From NCBI GenBank assembly GCA_021299385.1, contig JAJTGZ010000012.1, positions 1 to 41,420 on the forward strand: a DNA stretch of 41,420 nt, written 5' to 3'. This DNA comes from Phycisphaeraceae bacterium (GTDB lineage: Bacteria; Planctomycetota; Phycisphaerae; Phycisphaerales; UBA1924). Positions 41,370 to 41,420 of the stretch are shown here, in pieces (position 1 is the stretch's first letter; each line of letters starts with the position of its first letter). The position numbers and the translations under genes were made by a program. A model generated the notes under the pieces. That model did no database searches, was not told the origin of the DNA, and saw only the letters and a list, made by a program, of their open reading frames with translations.

Positions 41370-41420
41370 AACCCCTCCCCCGAGGGGAGGGGCAGGGGTG
41401 GGGTTCGCCACTTCGTTCGC
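41370..41420. repeat. dispersed GC palindrome, copy G with conserved flank
   Basis: This is an intact core (41370-41405) with the flank CGCCACTTCGTTCGC running to the window edge. It is directly repeated with copy F 49 bp away. Confidence 0.85.

Overview
The window is GC-rich chromosomal DNA from a planctomycete, most likely class Phycisphaerae. Two secreted proteins end in the same calcium-loop tail finishing in Phe-Phe-Ala-Gly-Cys, a tail I associate with 'GC-type dockerin' proteins of that group. The other genes fit a free-living Gram-negative-type bacterium that makes peptidoglycan (alanine racemase, diaminopimelate decarboxylase, L,D-transpeptidase). I see no rRNA, tRNA, CRISPR array, transposase or phage genes. 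The protein content is mostly housekeeping; the oddities are in gene starts, intergenic repeats and secreted proteins.

Layout. 1-6.8 kb: nuoD standing alone, a convergent amidohydrolase, a divergent OmpA-like lipoprotein with a clean terminator, and a UvrD/PcrA helicase. 6.9-10.6 kb: psd and pssA (phosphatidylethanolamine synthesis), a small membrane protein, and lysS. 10.7-13.6 kb: a minus-strand cluster rpsP-trmD-coiled-coil protein, without rimM or rplS. 13.8-18.3 kb: a hybrid sensor kinase (degenerate receiver, intact receiver, HPt) next to a receiver-HD-GYP protein, then a candidate 26-residue ORF. 18.4-24.2 kb: an unrecognised exported protein, a free-methionine-sulfoxide reductase, a seven-repeat beta-propeller protein with dockerin-like tail, and a LysM/L,D-transpeptidase. 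24.3-31.0 kb: cyclophilin plus an exported TPR/metallopeptidase, then dut, rimO and an M20 amidohydrolase. 31.0-36.1 kb: two large exported metzincin-type metalloproteases. 36.2-41.4 kb: alr, lysA, a TPR-like membrane-anchored protein and a zinc-ribbon membrane protein.

Three patterns cut across the genes. (1) About eleven genes carry a TAnnnT-like -10 hexamer only 5-8 nt before the start codon, as expected for leaderless mRNAs; most others have a Shine-Dalgarno sequence, including most exported proteins. This pattern also settles several start codons (nuoD, dut, uvrD, rimO). (2) A ~36-bp GC-rich palindrome recurs at least seven times between genes, mainly where genes converge, and a decayed copy appears to have become the end of lysA. 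(3) Short tandem repeats with 7- or 8-bp periods lie beside gene ends. I found no convincing multi-gene novel system; the leaderless-promoter pattern and the repeat families are the strongest leads.
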